NCBI RefSeq assembly: GCF_025643335.1
Contig: NZ_CP092489.1
Location: 1,716,001 to 1,780,000 of the forward strand
Origin: Endozoicomonas sp. Mp262
GTDB taxonomy: Bacteria > Pseudomonadota > Gammaproteobacteria > Pseudomonadales > Endozoicomonadaceae
Direction of reading: 5' to 3'
Length of the DNA stretch: 64,000 nucleotides
The translations under genes were made by a program, and so were the position numbers. Under the pieces are notes generated by a model. It worked only from the letters and a program-made list of their open reading frames with translations, did not search any database and had not been told where the DNA came from. Below, piece by piece: positions 36,001 through 44,588 of the stretch (its first letter is position 1; each line of letters starts with the position of its first letter).

Positions 36001-38463
36001 AGTTCCGGGGCCAACGGCAAAACCCCCTTGCCTCCCCCGGTACGCACTCCGGAAACGGTCAGGGCAAGACTCAAGTGGATTTCCTGGGACAAAACCGGGC
36101 AGGAGGATATACAGCGACACTATGAAGAGGTGAGTTCCTGGAAAGATGTTAAACCGCCAAGCACCTGTGATGACTGTCTTCAAGAACTCTATGTTGAGTT
36201 ACAGACAACCTATGGAAAGCATAGGTTAATGCCCGAAGGACTTGAGAAAGCTATAGGAAAACAATCGCCTTCAGGCCCCCTGCTCATTAAATTAAGTAAA
36301 GCTGCAACTATTACTGAGCTGGAAGCAGCAGCAAAAGATCTTTCCACAGATGGTACTGCTCCTTCTGTCAGATTATACCGTTTGAAAAAGGCCCGTTTTA
36401 TTGCAGATAAGTTGGATAAGCCACAATCTATGGAAGAGGGGTTGAAAGCGCTTTTCTCCCTGAAGGCGTATGCAAGTGAGCTATTAAGGGATGAAGCGCT
36501 TGATCCCCGCGCTCGTTTATTTTTAAAGGATCTAACTCGTTCTTATGGCTGGCTTAACAAGTGTGTAGATCGTTCTGAAAGTGAAGAGGATGATGATCAA
36601 TTCCGTGAGGCTGTCGATGCAGATGATCCAGGTGGTGCAGAGGCTAAGAACTTTAAGGATTCGGTTAATTATGAACTTAAGAAAACACTGGTTCCCTTTG
36701 TGGTTGCAGATAAGGACACGCCCTTTACTGCTACAGAGATAGCTGAAGTTGCCAATCATAATGAAGTCACATATCGACTGATGTGGTTTCAGTTGGATGA
36801 GTGGGGAATGTTACCGACAGATAAGGATGAACGTCGGGAACTGTGGCAGCAAGCTTTAAGTCTGGTGAGAGAACCTGTGGCTCAAAGGGATGTTTCTTCG
36901 ACTCCTGATGAGACGGTTAAAACAGCCAAAAAGGAAAATGATGGAAGCAATGTCTTTATGGGTACTGTTGATTTGGATGCAATGCCTTCGACAGATGATG
37001 AAGCCTCCGAGGTGCCAAAAGCAGAGGCGGATAAAGCACCTATCCCGGTAAAAACGGCTAGAAGGTCAAAACTCTCTGTTGCTGATCTTTCTAAACGGAT
37101 CGCGTTTTTCCAATCTCATCAACCTGGTGAGGTGCAAGCCCCCAGGGTTATGGTTGATGAATTTCTTGAAAAAGGTGGAGGTCCCACAGAGAAGGTTCAA
37201 ATAGGGTCGCGAAAAGTGAGTCTTTTAACGGTGCTCGTTGAAAATGGGCATAGGGAAGCAATTAAAAGGTTAGCTGCTAGATGGCCTAGCTGTGCTGAAC
37301 CTAAGCCTGTACCTCATGATATTCTCGATATTGACCAAGAAATAAAAGGGCTGAAGAAAAAACTTGAGCGTGATAATAAGGGAGAGGTTAAATCAAAAGA
37401 ACCTAAAAATGAGTCACCTTTAGAGATGGTTGAGAAGTTGGAAAAAATGAAAAAGGAGATGGTGAAGCCCGCACTGGAAAGGTTTGCCAGTACCCCCACC
37501 CTCAGGACAGGTAATGAAACAGAAGATGCAGCTATGATAGTGCAGATGTTGGATAGGCTGCCTGACCCGACTGGAGAAAAAAAATTTTGTATTAAGCTTA
37601 TAAAAAAATGTTGCGAAAAAATGGATGATGATGGTTTTTTGTTAGTTGAGAAAGCCTTAATAAATAGAGGGGATGTTTTGCTTAAAGCTGAAGTAGATGA
37701 TATTGAAAAACATATAGGGGAATTAAAAGAAAAGGGTGCCGGGAATATTGACTTTAATCCTATAGAAAACGCATTGGTTGTACTACAGAAACGCCTTTCT
37801 GGTCTTACTGATTTCCATAAACACATACATGGTACTGATGCTCTAAATATTGGAGACATAAAAAAATGGATACAAAAGGAGGGGGTGACTGCTTTTTATA
37901 GGTTCGGATCCCAGGCAGGAGGTTATGTGGGCGCTCTGGAAAAATTATGTGAAAGGTGTACTGAAAACCAATTCAAAGAGGTGTTTCAGCTACAAGAAGT
38001 AGGCGGACTAACAGTGAAGATGGATGATAATCGGTATAGTCAGTTACAAAAGCACCTTCAAGATTTAGCCACTCAAAATTCAGGAGCAACCTATCCAGAT
38101 GCAAAAGCAATGGAAACTTTTTTAATAGATCATCAAAGAATTAGAAAGATAGAGGAGCTGGCAAAACGCCTTGAAGATGGTGATGATATTGTCACTCATG
38201 GTGAAGTTTGGGACTACAGCTCAAAGTATAGTATTTCGTTGGTGTATCCTAGTGTTAATGATGGCTTGCTGGCTAAGGCTTGTAAATATAAGAATAAATA
38301 TGCGTTAAAGGCAATGTGTGAAATTTTGGTAAAAAATAAAGATTTTTATGTTAAACAACATTTAACGATAGATGTGATAGAAAAACTTATCCGGGAGTCT
38401 GAGGGAGATCAAGAGATAGAGTCTGAGCTAAAGGCTCTATTACAAGGATGGAAGAAAAAATAA
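33010..38463 (+). CDS. Giant protein with ankyrin repeats and a degenerate PP2C-like domain (1817 aa)
   Basis: Residues 1-300 are low complexity, rich in Pro, Gln, Met and Gly. Residues 335-467 form three to four ankyrin repeats (TPLILAARKGNKSLELVKYL, TPLQMACWCSDDADEVIRHL). Residues 770-1000 resemble a PP2C phosphatase: D788-C-H-G for the DGHG motif, SGTALN at 850-855 for SGSTA, NLGDCE at 875 (D877) for NVGDSR, then QCTKAM (935) where SDG is normal and GNIVAVV (988) where DN-x-T is normal. Two metal aspartates are kept and two are lost, suggesting a pseudo-phosphatase. The rest is helical and charged, with another ankyrin-like unit near 1404. No signal peptide. It may form an operon with the 942-aa gene. 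Ankyrin proteins are common in symbiont effectors; that role is inference. Confidence 0.75.
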   Translation: MSIGGPGQPPGSQKPGDHQSAPVQGSPDQTEQPGGGVTPSPYMPQIPSGNGYQYPKPLDGRSSEIVAQPIPQMPGMNQSQALAQATASAYGSMDKLGGMASYWNGLGTVINNFGNINMGQAPALGVPLGCVQGGVLVPATTFPQMSLGAFNPTILMNALAVIQQQQAMLISQLAQSMSVVQSLAGQYSAMAMSMPAFQPTPMAIPLPMAFQHIHAFGTGAMPPPMMAYPCHGYQGWGAFEGQHFMMPPMPPYYFDPRWLEQHAQGAAPGDEYFRHCYKGFNSADDAYQHAPEEPQNANGGKQNPAKSQEEEKKSAAEIEEQVQQPEERLDSEQKLLQFCFAGDLDGVKSLFESGTVKDVNVSLPFKLADGSRTKVTPLILAARKGNKSLELVKYLTGKGADSSLECADRTPLQMACWCSDDADEVIRHLANSGADIFNKDVSGNSLHYAYLSENEKNMQAVLERAGKEKERLLTEAKLQAKDFAQCHSSELKAMVGYWESQIPENAKTEHSQFTTACKRCAYEQLSKSLSALREKWSEFDINARYGNGQLSPLEMVCSSPSPDEDDFRRKLIMIHRLKQNGAVFNPAEREKYESLIQKGERDPDRRKLLLRMMSAPTGTDLQEKIRRKKERYTDDNVVPDADRVPVDPDKHPGWFAEGSEREADIEAWDKREYRMTPKTEQAQKRQDDRFEDGLESIMFAQRDDESNNVERDQAFLEAEPDSSRQKLCVPKTKGGMKGFFQKKEPDLGVGLAMVAGQGQQEPARIEDIHIEATITVDSTTYEMSTLLDCHGSDGLAIARFAKEKLPGILKEEIIKAIHEGREISDAFKLACVRLDRMLANDSRFNDSDISGTALNMVITARDGDNGVKNSWAVNLGDCETIVIDANGTAKQLSMPTSENRSIGDGILGEGKSARAKVFKIDSLGYNPDEMTLIQCTKAMREQAGPHAMAALAGKLVTGDGKNAGQCTAQEFSVALVSRAAAQRQEEKGNIVAVVKSLSSGANGKTPLPPPVRTPETVRARLKWISWDKTGQEDIQRHYEEVSSWKDVKPPSTCDDCLQELYVELQTTYGKHRLMPEGLEKAIGKQSPSGPLLIKLSKAATITELEAAAKDLSTDGTAPSVRLYRLKKARFIADKLDKPQSMEEGLKALFSLKAYASELLRDEALDPRARLFLKDLTRSYGWLNKCVDRSESEEDDDQFREAVDADDPGGAEAKNFKDSVNYELKKTLVPFVVADKDTPFTATEIAEVANHNEVTYRLMWFQLDEWGMLPTDKDERRELWQQALSLVREPVAQRDVSSTPDETVKTAKKENDGSNVFMGTVDLDAMPSTDDEASEVPKAEADKAPIPVKTARRSKLSVADLSKRIAFFQSHQPGEVQAPRVMVDEFLEKGGGPTEKVQIGSRKVSLLTVLVENGHREAIKRLAARWPSCAEPKPVPHDILDIDQEIKGLKKKLERDNKGEVKSKEPKNESPLEMVEKLEKMKKEMVKPALERFASTPTLRTGNETEDAAMIVQMLDRLPDPTGEKKFCIKLIKKCCEKMDDDGFLLVEKALINRGDVLLKAEVDDIEKHIGELKEKGAGNIDFNPIENALVVLQKRLSGLTDFHKHIHGTDALNIGDIKKWIQKEGVTAFYRFGSQAGGYVGALEKLCERCTENQFKEVFQLQEVGGLTVKMDDNRYSQLQKHLQDLATQNSGATYPDAKAMETFLIDHQRIRKIEELAKRLEDGDDIVTHGEVWDYSSKYSISLVYPSVNDGLLAKACKYKNKYALKAMCEILVKNKDFYVKQHLTIDVIEKLIRESEGDQEIESELKALLQGWKKK

Positions 38464-38620
38464 AAAGAGCTGAGTTGCTACTTATTTTCCGGCCATTGCG
38501 CATAAAAATATGGTTTTAATGAATTATGCTTGAGAATAGCCTCCCTCATTTTACAGACTAACATTCAAGTCAAGGTATTTTCAAAACACTATCCCTGACA
38601 GCATTACTGAAAGCTTTATA

Positions 38621-38649
38621 TTGCACTATACCTACCAGTGCTCTATAAC
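38621..38649 (+). promoter_or_regulatory. Sigma-70-type promoter of ssrA
   Basis: TTGCAC (38621-38626) and TATAAC (38644-38649) are separated by 17 bases. Transcription would start near 38656, giving a short 5' leader that RNase P would remove to form the mature tmRNA end at 38678. Confidence 0.6.
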
Positions 38650-38677
38650 TAAATAAGTCTGGGGTTTATCGAGTATC

Positions 38678-39087
38678 GGGGGCGATTAGGATTCGACGAC
38701 GGTATCGAAACCTGAGGTGCATGCCGAGGACGTAGTGGTTCTCGTTAATCAAAACACTACAAACCTTTAGTTGGCACTACAGTCAACCTCTTCGCGGCTC
38801 AAAATGGCGAGCGTTTCGACGCTGCCATGGCGGCTTAATCTACTACTAACCTAGTAGACGCGACAATCCCTCCGGCTCGCCTGCTGGCTGGTTTTACGGA
38901 TTGTCATTGTAAGCAGGCTCGTTACGCTCAGTATGCCTGTGGCTGACGGACTAAAACCTTAACAGGATCGCCTTGCTTCACCCCGACCGCTGGGTCGTTG
39001 CAGGGTCAAATAAAAGGCGGATCTAAGCATGTAGAGCCAATGGTAGAGAATCGGCGGACGCGGGTTCAAATCCCGCCGCCTCCACCA
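38678..39087 (+). ncRNA. ssrA: Transfer-messenger RNA (tmRNA)
   Basis: 410-nt tmRNA that rescues stalled ribosomes by acting as tRNA-Ala and as a short message. The 5' end GGGGGCGATTAGGATTCGACG and the 3' end ACGCGGGTTCAAATCCCGCCG plus CCTCCACCA make the tRNA-like domain; the acceptor stem pairs GGGGGCG with CGCCTCC and CCA is encoded. Pseudoknot PK1 (GAGGACGTAGTG...) follows GAGGTGCATGCC. The tag frame ends GAC GCT GCC ATG GCG GCT TAA (stop 38836-38838), i.e. ...DAAMAA. This differs from the ANDxxYALAA type usual in Gammaproteobacteria, and the resume codon is not certain. Confidence 0.95.
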
Positions 39088-39094
39088 ATAGAAG

Positions 39095-39126
39095 GCCTCC
39101 TGTTATTGAGACAGGAGGTTTTTTTA
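39095..39126 (+). terminator. rho-independent terminator after ssrA
   Basis: CCTCCTGT pairs with ACAGGAGG around a 7-base loop and is followed by seven T, starting 8 bases after the tmRNA CCA end. Confidence 0.92.
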
Positions 39127-39282
39127 TAGATAGCTAAAGCACGTTTACGAGAGAGCCGTATATTAGAAACAGTGATTGGTATAAAGATCCGGCTTCTGTA
39201 TAGTTGTATAATTTTTAATCAAAAAGGATTCTTCCTTCTTATTGGCTCTTTGTTGATTTATATCCAACGTCTTGCCACAAGG

Positions 39283-39305
39283 TTATCCACAGGTACTGTG
39301 GAAAA
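39283..39305. promoter_or_regulatory. Possible DnaA box pair
   Basis: TTATCCACA (39283-39291, consensus DnaA box) and, on the other strand, TTTTCCACA (39297-39305, one mismatch) lie 5 bases apart in the ssrA-symporter interval. They could bind DnaA as a regulator or titration site. Two boxes alone do not make an origin. Confidence 0.35.
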
Positions 39306-39414
39306 GCATTTATAGTCTGGATTTTTTGTTTTAGCTGTTGATAGTAAATGTAACAAAGTTGTAAATAATGTTTATCTGCTATGCTTTTTGTGTTCTGGCA
39401 AAAAGAGACAGGCT

Positions 39415-40902
39415 ATGAGCGACATGATTGAGGCCATAACCTCGCTGCTGTGGGAATACCTTTTGGTTTATCTGCTACTGGGAGCGGGTTTTTACTTTAC
39501 ACTCAGAAGCCGTTTTGTCCAGGTCAGGCATTTCTTTCATGCCTGGCGTATTATGCTGGGTTCCCGCACTACAGACAAAAGCCAGATATCTTCATTCCAG
39601 GCTTTTTGTACCAGCCTCGCGGCCCATGTGGGTACCGGCAACCTTGCAGGTGTCGCTATAGCCATCTATCTGGGTGGTCCGGGAGCGGTCTTCTGGATGT
39701 GGACTGTTGCGCTACTGGGGATGTCTTCCAGCTATGTGGAAAACACACTGGCACAGCTTTATAAAACAAATAATGGAGATGGGACATTCAGGGGTGGGCC
39801 TGCCTATTATATCGAAAAGGCCTTTAATCTTCGGTGGCTGGGTGTTCTGTTCTCAATACTGCTCCTGGTTTCTTTCGGGTTTATTTTTAATGCCGTCCAC
39901 TCCAACTCTGTTGCCGCCGCATTGTCCGGCAGCAGTGTTCTGACGCCATTTCATGTTGGGCTGATGATGTCTGGCATCACCGCCCTGATTATATTTAAAG
40001 GTATCCGTTCCATCGCCGCTTTTGCTGAAAGCGTTGTGCCTATCATGGCGCTAGCGTACTTGTTAGTGGCTTTATTTGTTGTGGCTATTAGCCTGGATCA
40101 GTTGCCTGCTGTATTCAGGCTGGTTATTGATAGTGCCTTTGGTTTTCAAAGTGCGGCGGCAGGTGGCATTGGCTATAGCGTTGCCCAAGCCATGATGCAG
40201 GGCGTTAAAAGGGGGCTGTTTTCCAATGAGGCCGGGATGGGCAGTGGCCCGAATGCGGCAGCTACGGCAACGCCCTGGCCACACCATCCGGCAGCTCAGG
40301 GTATTATCTCCATGGTCAGTGTCTTTATTGATACCATTGTAATTTGTACGGCGACTGCGGCGATTATTTTATTGTCCGGCCAGTTGGATGGTGGGAATAC
40401 CTTGAATGGTATTCAGCTAACCCAGGTTTCTCTCGGTGCTATCGTTGGTGGATGGGGAGAATATTTTATATCCGGAGCAGTGATATTTTTTGGCTTCACT
40501 TCTGTTATAGCTAACTACTACTATGGAGAATCCAACCTTCTCTTTATTCGAAATAGTCCGATTCTGCTTTTTCTGTACAGGTGTACCGTTGTGTTGCTGG
40601 TTTTTATTGGCTCTATCAGCTCTTTACAATCTGTCTGGATTTTTGCGGACTTAGCCATGGGGTTGATGGCATTGATCAATTTAGCCGTGATTGTACTTCT
40701 GTCTGGCCCGGCATTTCAGGTACTCAGGGACTATGACAGGCAACTGGGCAAGGGCATACTTCCTGTATTTCAGCGCCGCAATTTTCCCTTTCTTGACCGC
40801 ACAATGGATCATGATGTTTGGAATGATGGTTCCGCTTCTATTTCTGATGATCCAAATAATGGCGAACCCACGGAAATTTTACCTGAAGCAGAAGAGTCCT
40901 GA
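39415..40902 (+). CDS. Alanine/glycine:sodium symporter (AGCS family), first paralogue
   Basis: A 495-aa inner-membrane transporter with about 11 transmembrane segments that imports alanine or glycine with Na+. The ATG at 39415 starts MSDMIEAITSLLW; a TTG 27 bases upstream is open but lacks a ribosome site. Family motifs: GTGNLAGVAIAIYLGGPGAVFWMW near residue 77 and SNEAGMGSGPNAAATA near residue 270. A second paralogue follows 238 bases later in the same direction and shares most of these residues, a tandem duplication. Confidence 0.92.
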   Translation: MSDMIEAITSLLWEYLLVYLLLGAGFYFTLRSRFVQVRHFFHAWRIMLGSRTTDKSQISSFQAFCTSLAAHVGTGNLAGVAIAIYLGGPGAVFWMWTVALLGMSSSYVENTLAQLYKTNNGDGTFRGGPAYYIEKAFNLRWLGVLFSILLLVSFGFIFNAVHSNSVAAALSGSSVLTPFHVGLMMSGITALIIFKGIRSIAAFAESVVPIMALAYLLVALFVVAISLDQLPAVFRLVIDSAFGFQSAAAGGIGYSVAQAMMQGVKRGLFSNEAGMGSGPNAAATATPWPHHPAAQGIISMVSVFIDTIVICTATAAIILLSGQLDGGNTLNGIQLTQVSLGAIVGGWGEYFISGAVIFFGFTSVIANYYYGESNLLFIRNSPILLFLYRCTVVLLVFIGSISSLQSVWIFADLAMGLMALINLAVIVLLSGPAFQVLRDYDRQLGKGILPVFQRRNFPFLDRTMDHDVWNDGSASISDDPNNGEPTEILPEAEES

Positions 40903-41140
40903 GTTATATTATTAATCCAAGCTTATATAAAACATCAGGAAGGTATTAATAGGGAAAGTTAATGCCTGGATGGGCTATATGCTGATTTGTTCTATAAATC
41001 AGGCTATTGACTGACCTGATTGCAAAAGCTAACAACCTACCGCATAAGTACTAATACACAATACGTCTCGTTTAGTCCCTAATACCATCAAAATAGAATT
41101 GACATAAAACTCTAACATTACTAACGAGTCTGGGAAGCCT

Positions 41141-42613
41141 ATGAACGAAATTATTGCCGTTGCAAATGACTTAATTTGGGGGAATATCCTGATGTACCTG
41201 CTGTTAGGCGCAGGTATTTTCTTCACCCTCAAAACCCGCTTCGCTCAAATAAGGCTATTTTCCCAAGCATGCAGAACCATGTTGACCAGCCGCAACAGGG
41301 ACTGCAAAACACATATCTCACCTTTTCAGACTTTTTGTACCAGCCTCGCTGCACGTATAGGGACTGGCAATATGGCCGGGGTGGCTGTTGCTATCTATCT
41401 TGGCGGCCCAGGTGCGGTGTTCTGGATGTGGTTGATTGCGCTATTGGGTATGGCAACCAGTGTGGCAGAGAATATCCTGGCACAATTGTATAAGACCAAT
41501 AATCATGATGGCACTTTCAGGGGCGGGCCTGCCTACTATATTGAAAAGGCTATAGGTCAGCGCTGGCTTGGAATTATCTTTTCCATTGCATTGATTATTG
41601 CCTTCGGTTTTGCCTTTAACAGTGTCCAGTCTAACTCTATCGCCGCTGCATTTAGCAGTTATGATATCCCGGCATACTGGATTGGTATTGGCTTAGCTGT
41701 TACCAGTGGTCTGATCATTTTTGGTGGTGTTCGCTCGATTTCCCGGGCAGCTGAGATGATCGTACCGATTATGGCCTTTGGCTATTTGCTAGTAGCCCTG
41801 GTGGTTGTTGCTTTGAATATCTCTGAGCTGCCTGCGGTATTCAGCCTAATTTTTAAAAGTGCCTTTGGTCTGGAAAGCGCCGCTGGTGGTGGTGCTGGCT
41901 ATATGATTTCCCAGGCAATGATGCAGGGTATCAAGCGTGGTTTATTCTCTAATGAAGCGGGTATGGGAAGTGCGCCAAACGCCGCAGCGGCAGCTCATGC
42001 CAGTCATCCTGCCAGTCAGGGCATGATTGGTATGTTGGGCGTCTTTATGGATACCATGGTTGTCTGTACGGCAACGGCGGCCATTATTTTAATGTCAGGT
42101 GCCCTTGAGCCAGGAAGCGGTGTTACCGGCATTGAGTTGACTCAGGCTGCCCTGGTGAGCCAGGTGGGTCCATGGGGGAAACATTTGATTGCAGCGGCCA
42201 TTCTGATGTTTGCCTTTACTTCAATCATTGCCAATTACTACTACGGTGAATCCAACCTGCGCTTTATTCGTGAAAGTAAAAGCCTGGTTATGGTGTATCG
42301 GGTTGCGGTAATCGCCATGGTTATTTGGGGGGCAGTGGGGGACTTGCCTACGGTATGGGCTTTTGCTGACCTGTCTATGGGAACTATGGCCTTGATTAAT
42401 CTGATCTCAATACTTGTCCTTTCCGGCATTGTAGCCCAGGTTCTGAGGGATTATGACGAGCAGTTGAAGACGGGGATTACTCCGGTATTTAACCGCAAGA
42501 AATTCCCTTATCTTGACCGGACTATGGATAATGATGTTTGGCAGGAGCATAGCGCACCGGTTAGAACGGCTGAACCCAAGGTCACTGTTAACAATGATGC
42601 GGTGTTGGACTAA
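41141..42613 (+). CDS. Alanine/glycine:sodium symporter (AGCS family), second paralogue
   Basis: 490 aa, the same layout as its neighbour: GTGNMAGVAVAIYLGGPGAVFWMW near residue 77 and SNEAGMGSAPNAAAAA near residue 270, about 11 membrane segments, and the same ending (FPYLDRTMDNDVW). The two proteins differ across the hydrophobic helices and in the C-terminal tail, so the duplication is not recent. The TAA stop (42611-42613) falls within the first bases of a 120-bp repeat. Confidence 0.92.
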   Translation: MNEIIAVANDLIWGNILMYLLLGAGIFFTLKTRFAQIRLFSQACRTMLTSRNRDCKTHISPFQTFCTSLAARIGTGNMAGVAVAIYLGGPGAVFWMWLIALLGMATSVAENILAQLYKTNNHDGTFRGGPAYYIEKAIGQRWLGIIFSIALIIAFGFAFNSVQSNSIAAAFSSYDIPAYWIGIGLAVTSGLIIFGGVRSISRAAEMIVPIMAFGYLLVALVVVALNISELPAVFSLIFKSAFGLESAAGGGAGYMISQAMMQGIKRGLFSNEAGMGSAPNAAAAAHASHPASQGMIGMLGVFMDTMVVCTATAAIILMSGALEPGSGVTGIELTQAALVSQVGPWGKHLIAAAILMFAFTSIIANYYYGESNLRFIRESKSLVMVYRVAVIAMVIWGAVGDLPTVWAFADLSMGTMALINLISILVLSGIVAQVLRDYDEQLKTGITPVFNRKKFPYLDRTMDNDVWQEHSAPVRTAEPKVTVNNDAVLD

Positions 42614-42729
42614 ACCACGCCCGGTTAGAAAACCGTAATTTGATAGACCTACGCAGGGCGTGCTTTAGAAACAGCTTCGCTGGATCAGCAAGCTATAAAT
42701 ATCCGGTTTTCAAACTGGTTGCGGTTTAG
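42610..42729 (+). repeat. 120-bp dispersed repeat, copy B
   Basis: Starts CTAAACCACGCCCGGTTAG and ends TGGTTGCGGTTTAG. It matches copies at 26897-27016 and (reversed) 58412-58531 in length and in the blocks CCGTAATTTGATAG, GGGCGTGCTTTAG and ATATCCGGTTTTCAAAC. It carries the stop codon of the symporter gene, as copy A does for glyA. Confidence 0.85.
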
Positions 42730-42878
42730 GATTGCAAAGCGTTAAAGAGCAAACAGCCTCTGTTCACTCTGAGGCTCTATGTTTCCTGTCAACATGATTT
42801 TCAACAATTTTTAACAGGTGTATGGTGTGGGACGCTTCTGGCGTCCCGCGTTAAGTGTCCACCATTATGGAGAGCAAG

Positions 42879-43190
42879 ATGAAATATTTATTTTCCCTAC
42901 TCTTGGTCATGCTACTGACCGGGTGTGTTACTGGCGAGAAAGTTGCCAGCATAAACCCAGGAATGTCACAAAATGAGGTTGTTCAAGTGCTTGGTAAACC
43001 AGACGGTTTTAGACAGTCAGGTGATTACACTATTTACAAATACACTAATCGTTTAATTTCTGGCTGGTCTTGGGATAGAGCGGACTACTCTTTTGTATTC
43101 AAAGATACTCATCTTGTAGAGTATGGTGCTGGGGAAGTTCGTGAAAGAAATGTTGGTGGCATTCATAGTGTATTCGTCTATCAGCTATAA
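42879..43190 (+). CDS. Small lipoprotein, BamE/SmpA-like
   Basis: A 103-aa lipoprotein. Signal peptide MKYLFSLLLVMLLTG with lipobox LLTGC, so the mature protein is anchored by Cys16. The sequence after it (INPGMSQNEVVQVLGKPDGF) is the start of the SmpA/OmlA (BamE-type) fold, known from an outer-membrane assembly factor and from several stress lipoproteins. It is probably a periplasm-facing paralogue, not BamE itself. The ATG at 42879 has GGAG 7 bases upstream; an earlier ATG would bury the signal peptide. Confidence 0.8.
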   Translation: MKYLFSLLLVMLLTGCVTGEKVASINPGMSQNEVVQVLGKPDGFRQSGDYTIYKYTNRLISGWSWDRADYSFVFKDTHLVEYGAGEVRERNVGGIHSVFVYQL

Positions 43191-43278
43191 ACTGGGGAAT
43201 AGTCTCTCCTGTTCCGCGTATCGCTTTGCTTGATTGTGGTATCCTTAACCGAATTTAACTGTATATGCGGGCTGGGTC

Positions 43279-43524
43279 ATGGCAGACAAAAAACGAGACT
43301 TCAATTTTGAGCAAACCCTGGGTGACCTTGAGTCACTGGTGCAAAAAATGGAGTCCGGGGACCTTTCACTTGAAGACTCATTGAAAGCCTTTGAGAAAGG
43401 AGTCCAGCTTACCCGTGAATGCCAGCAAGCTTTGTCCAGGGCCGAACAGAAGATAAAGCTACTGCTTGAAAAAAATGGTGAATTGAAAGAACAGCCCTTC
43501 GATCAGCCATTTGAGGAAAAGTGA
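43279..43524 (+). CDS. xseB: Exodeoxyribonuclease VII small subunit
   Basis: An 81-aa subunit that binds several-fold to XseA to make exonuclease VII, which degrades single-stranded DNA. Family signature [35 protein letters not shown], two antiparallel helices. It overlaps or abuts ispA and begins the common xseB-ispA-dxs order; xseA is not in the window. Confidence 0.95.
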   Translation: MADKKRDFNFEQTLGDLESLVQKMESGDLSLEDSLKAFEKGVQLTRECQQALSRAEQKIKLLLEKNGELKEQPFDQPFEEK

Positions 43525-43526
43525 TC

Positions 43527-44426
43527 ATGACACTGGAAGGATACATTAACCATTGTCGGGATCGTCTGGATAACGCTATGGGCAGGGTGCTGCCTGATCA
43601 TAGCGATGTCAGTGAGCGACTGGTTAGCGCCATTCGGTATTCTATCTTTAATGGCGGTAAGCGCATTCGGCCTTTGCTGGTTTATGCTGCCTGCCAGAGT
43701 GTTGGTGGTTGTGAGAGTAATGCTGACCCGGCAGCCTGTGCGATTGAGCTCATTCATGCCTACTCCCTGATTCATGACGATCTTCCGGCCATGGATGATG
43801 ATGATCTCAGGCGAGGGAAGCCCACATGTCATAAAGCCTATGATGAGGCAACAGCCATTCTGGCCGGGGATGCGATGCAGTCACTGGCTTTTGAGTTGCT
43901 AAGTCATGAACACATGATGCCTGATAGTTTTTTATCAGATAAGCAGCGTCTATTGCTGATAAAAAACTTAAGCTGTGCTTCTGGTCATGGAGGAATGGTT
44001 GGAGGGCAGGCCATGGATTTGGAATCTGTTGGCATTGAGTTGAGCCGGGATCAACTGGCCTTGATGCATCAACATAAAACCGGTGCTTTAATCAGAGCCA
44101 GTGTTACCATGGGAGCCATTAGTCACAGTACTGTTGAAGATTGGCAGATCAGACAGCTTGATAGCTATGCTAACGCCATCGGGCTGGCCTTTCAGGTTCA
44201 GGATGATATCCTCGATGTGGTGGCGGATACGAATACCCTGGGCAAACAGCAGGGAGCTGATCAGGCACTGGATAAGCCAACCTATGTTTCAATCCTGGGG
44301 CTTGAAGCAGCCAGAGAATATGCAATGAGTTTATGCGACACTGCTATTCAATCATTATCTGATTTTGATGACCTCGCTCAACCTTTACGACAGCTGGCGG
44401 GTTATATTATAGAAAGACGTTACTAG
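43527..44426 (+). CDS. ispA: Farnesyl diphosphate synthase (geranyltranstransferase)
   Basis: Condenses IPP with DMAPP and GPP to give farnesyl diphosphate, the precursor of undecaprenol, quinones and other isoprenoids. 299 aa from the ATG at 43527; a GTG 6 bases earlier, overlapping the xseB stop, is also possible and both sit behind GAGGAAAA. First Asp-rich motif DDLPAMDDDDLRRGKPTCHK near residue 85 and second QVQDDILDVVADT near 225 bind the Mg-diphosphates. Translation is likely coupled to xseB. Confidence 0.96.
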   Translation: MTLEGYINHCRDRLDNAMGRVLPDHSDVSERLVSAIRYSIFNGGKRIRPLLVYAACQSVGGCESNADPAACAIELIHAYSLIHDDLPAMDDDDLRRGKPTCHKAYDEATAILAGDAMQSLAFELLSHEHMMPDSFLSDKQRLLLIKNLSCASGHGGMVGGQAMDLESVGIELSRDQLALMHQHKTGALIRASVTMGAISHSTVEDWQIRQLDSYANAIGLAFQVQDDILDVVADTNTLGKQQGADQALDKPTYVSILGLEAAREYAMSLCDTAIQSLSDFDDLAQPLRQLAGYIIERRY

Positions 44427-44588
44427 CTTTTTTAGTGCCGCTAAGCATTAATATCCATACAAGATAAGCAGTCATCTATTTTATGAAAAAAGGTAAATTT
44501 TTAGACTTCATGCTAAAACCGATGTTATCAGGTACAATCGGTTCCTGTTTATTTTGGCTTTGCGGCCTGATCATTGCAATGCGGTAAC

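Noticed and set aside
39283-39305. Replication origin
   Set aside because: Only two DnaA-like sites, no AT-rich 13-mers and no dnaA, dnaN or gidA genes nearby.
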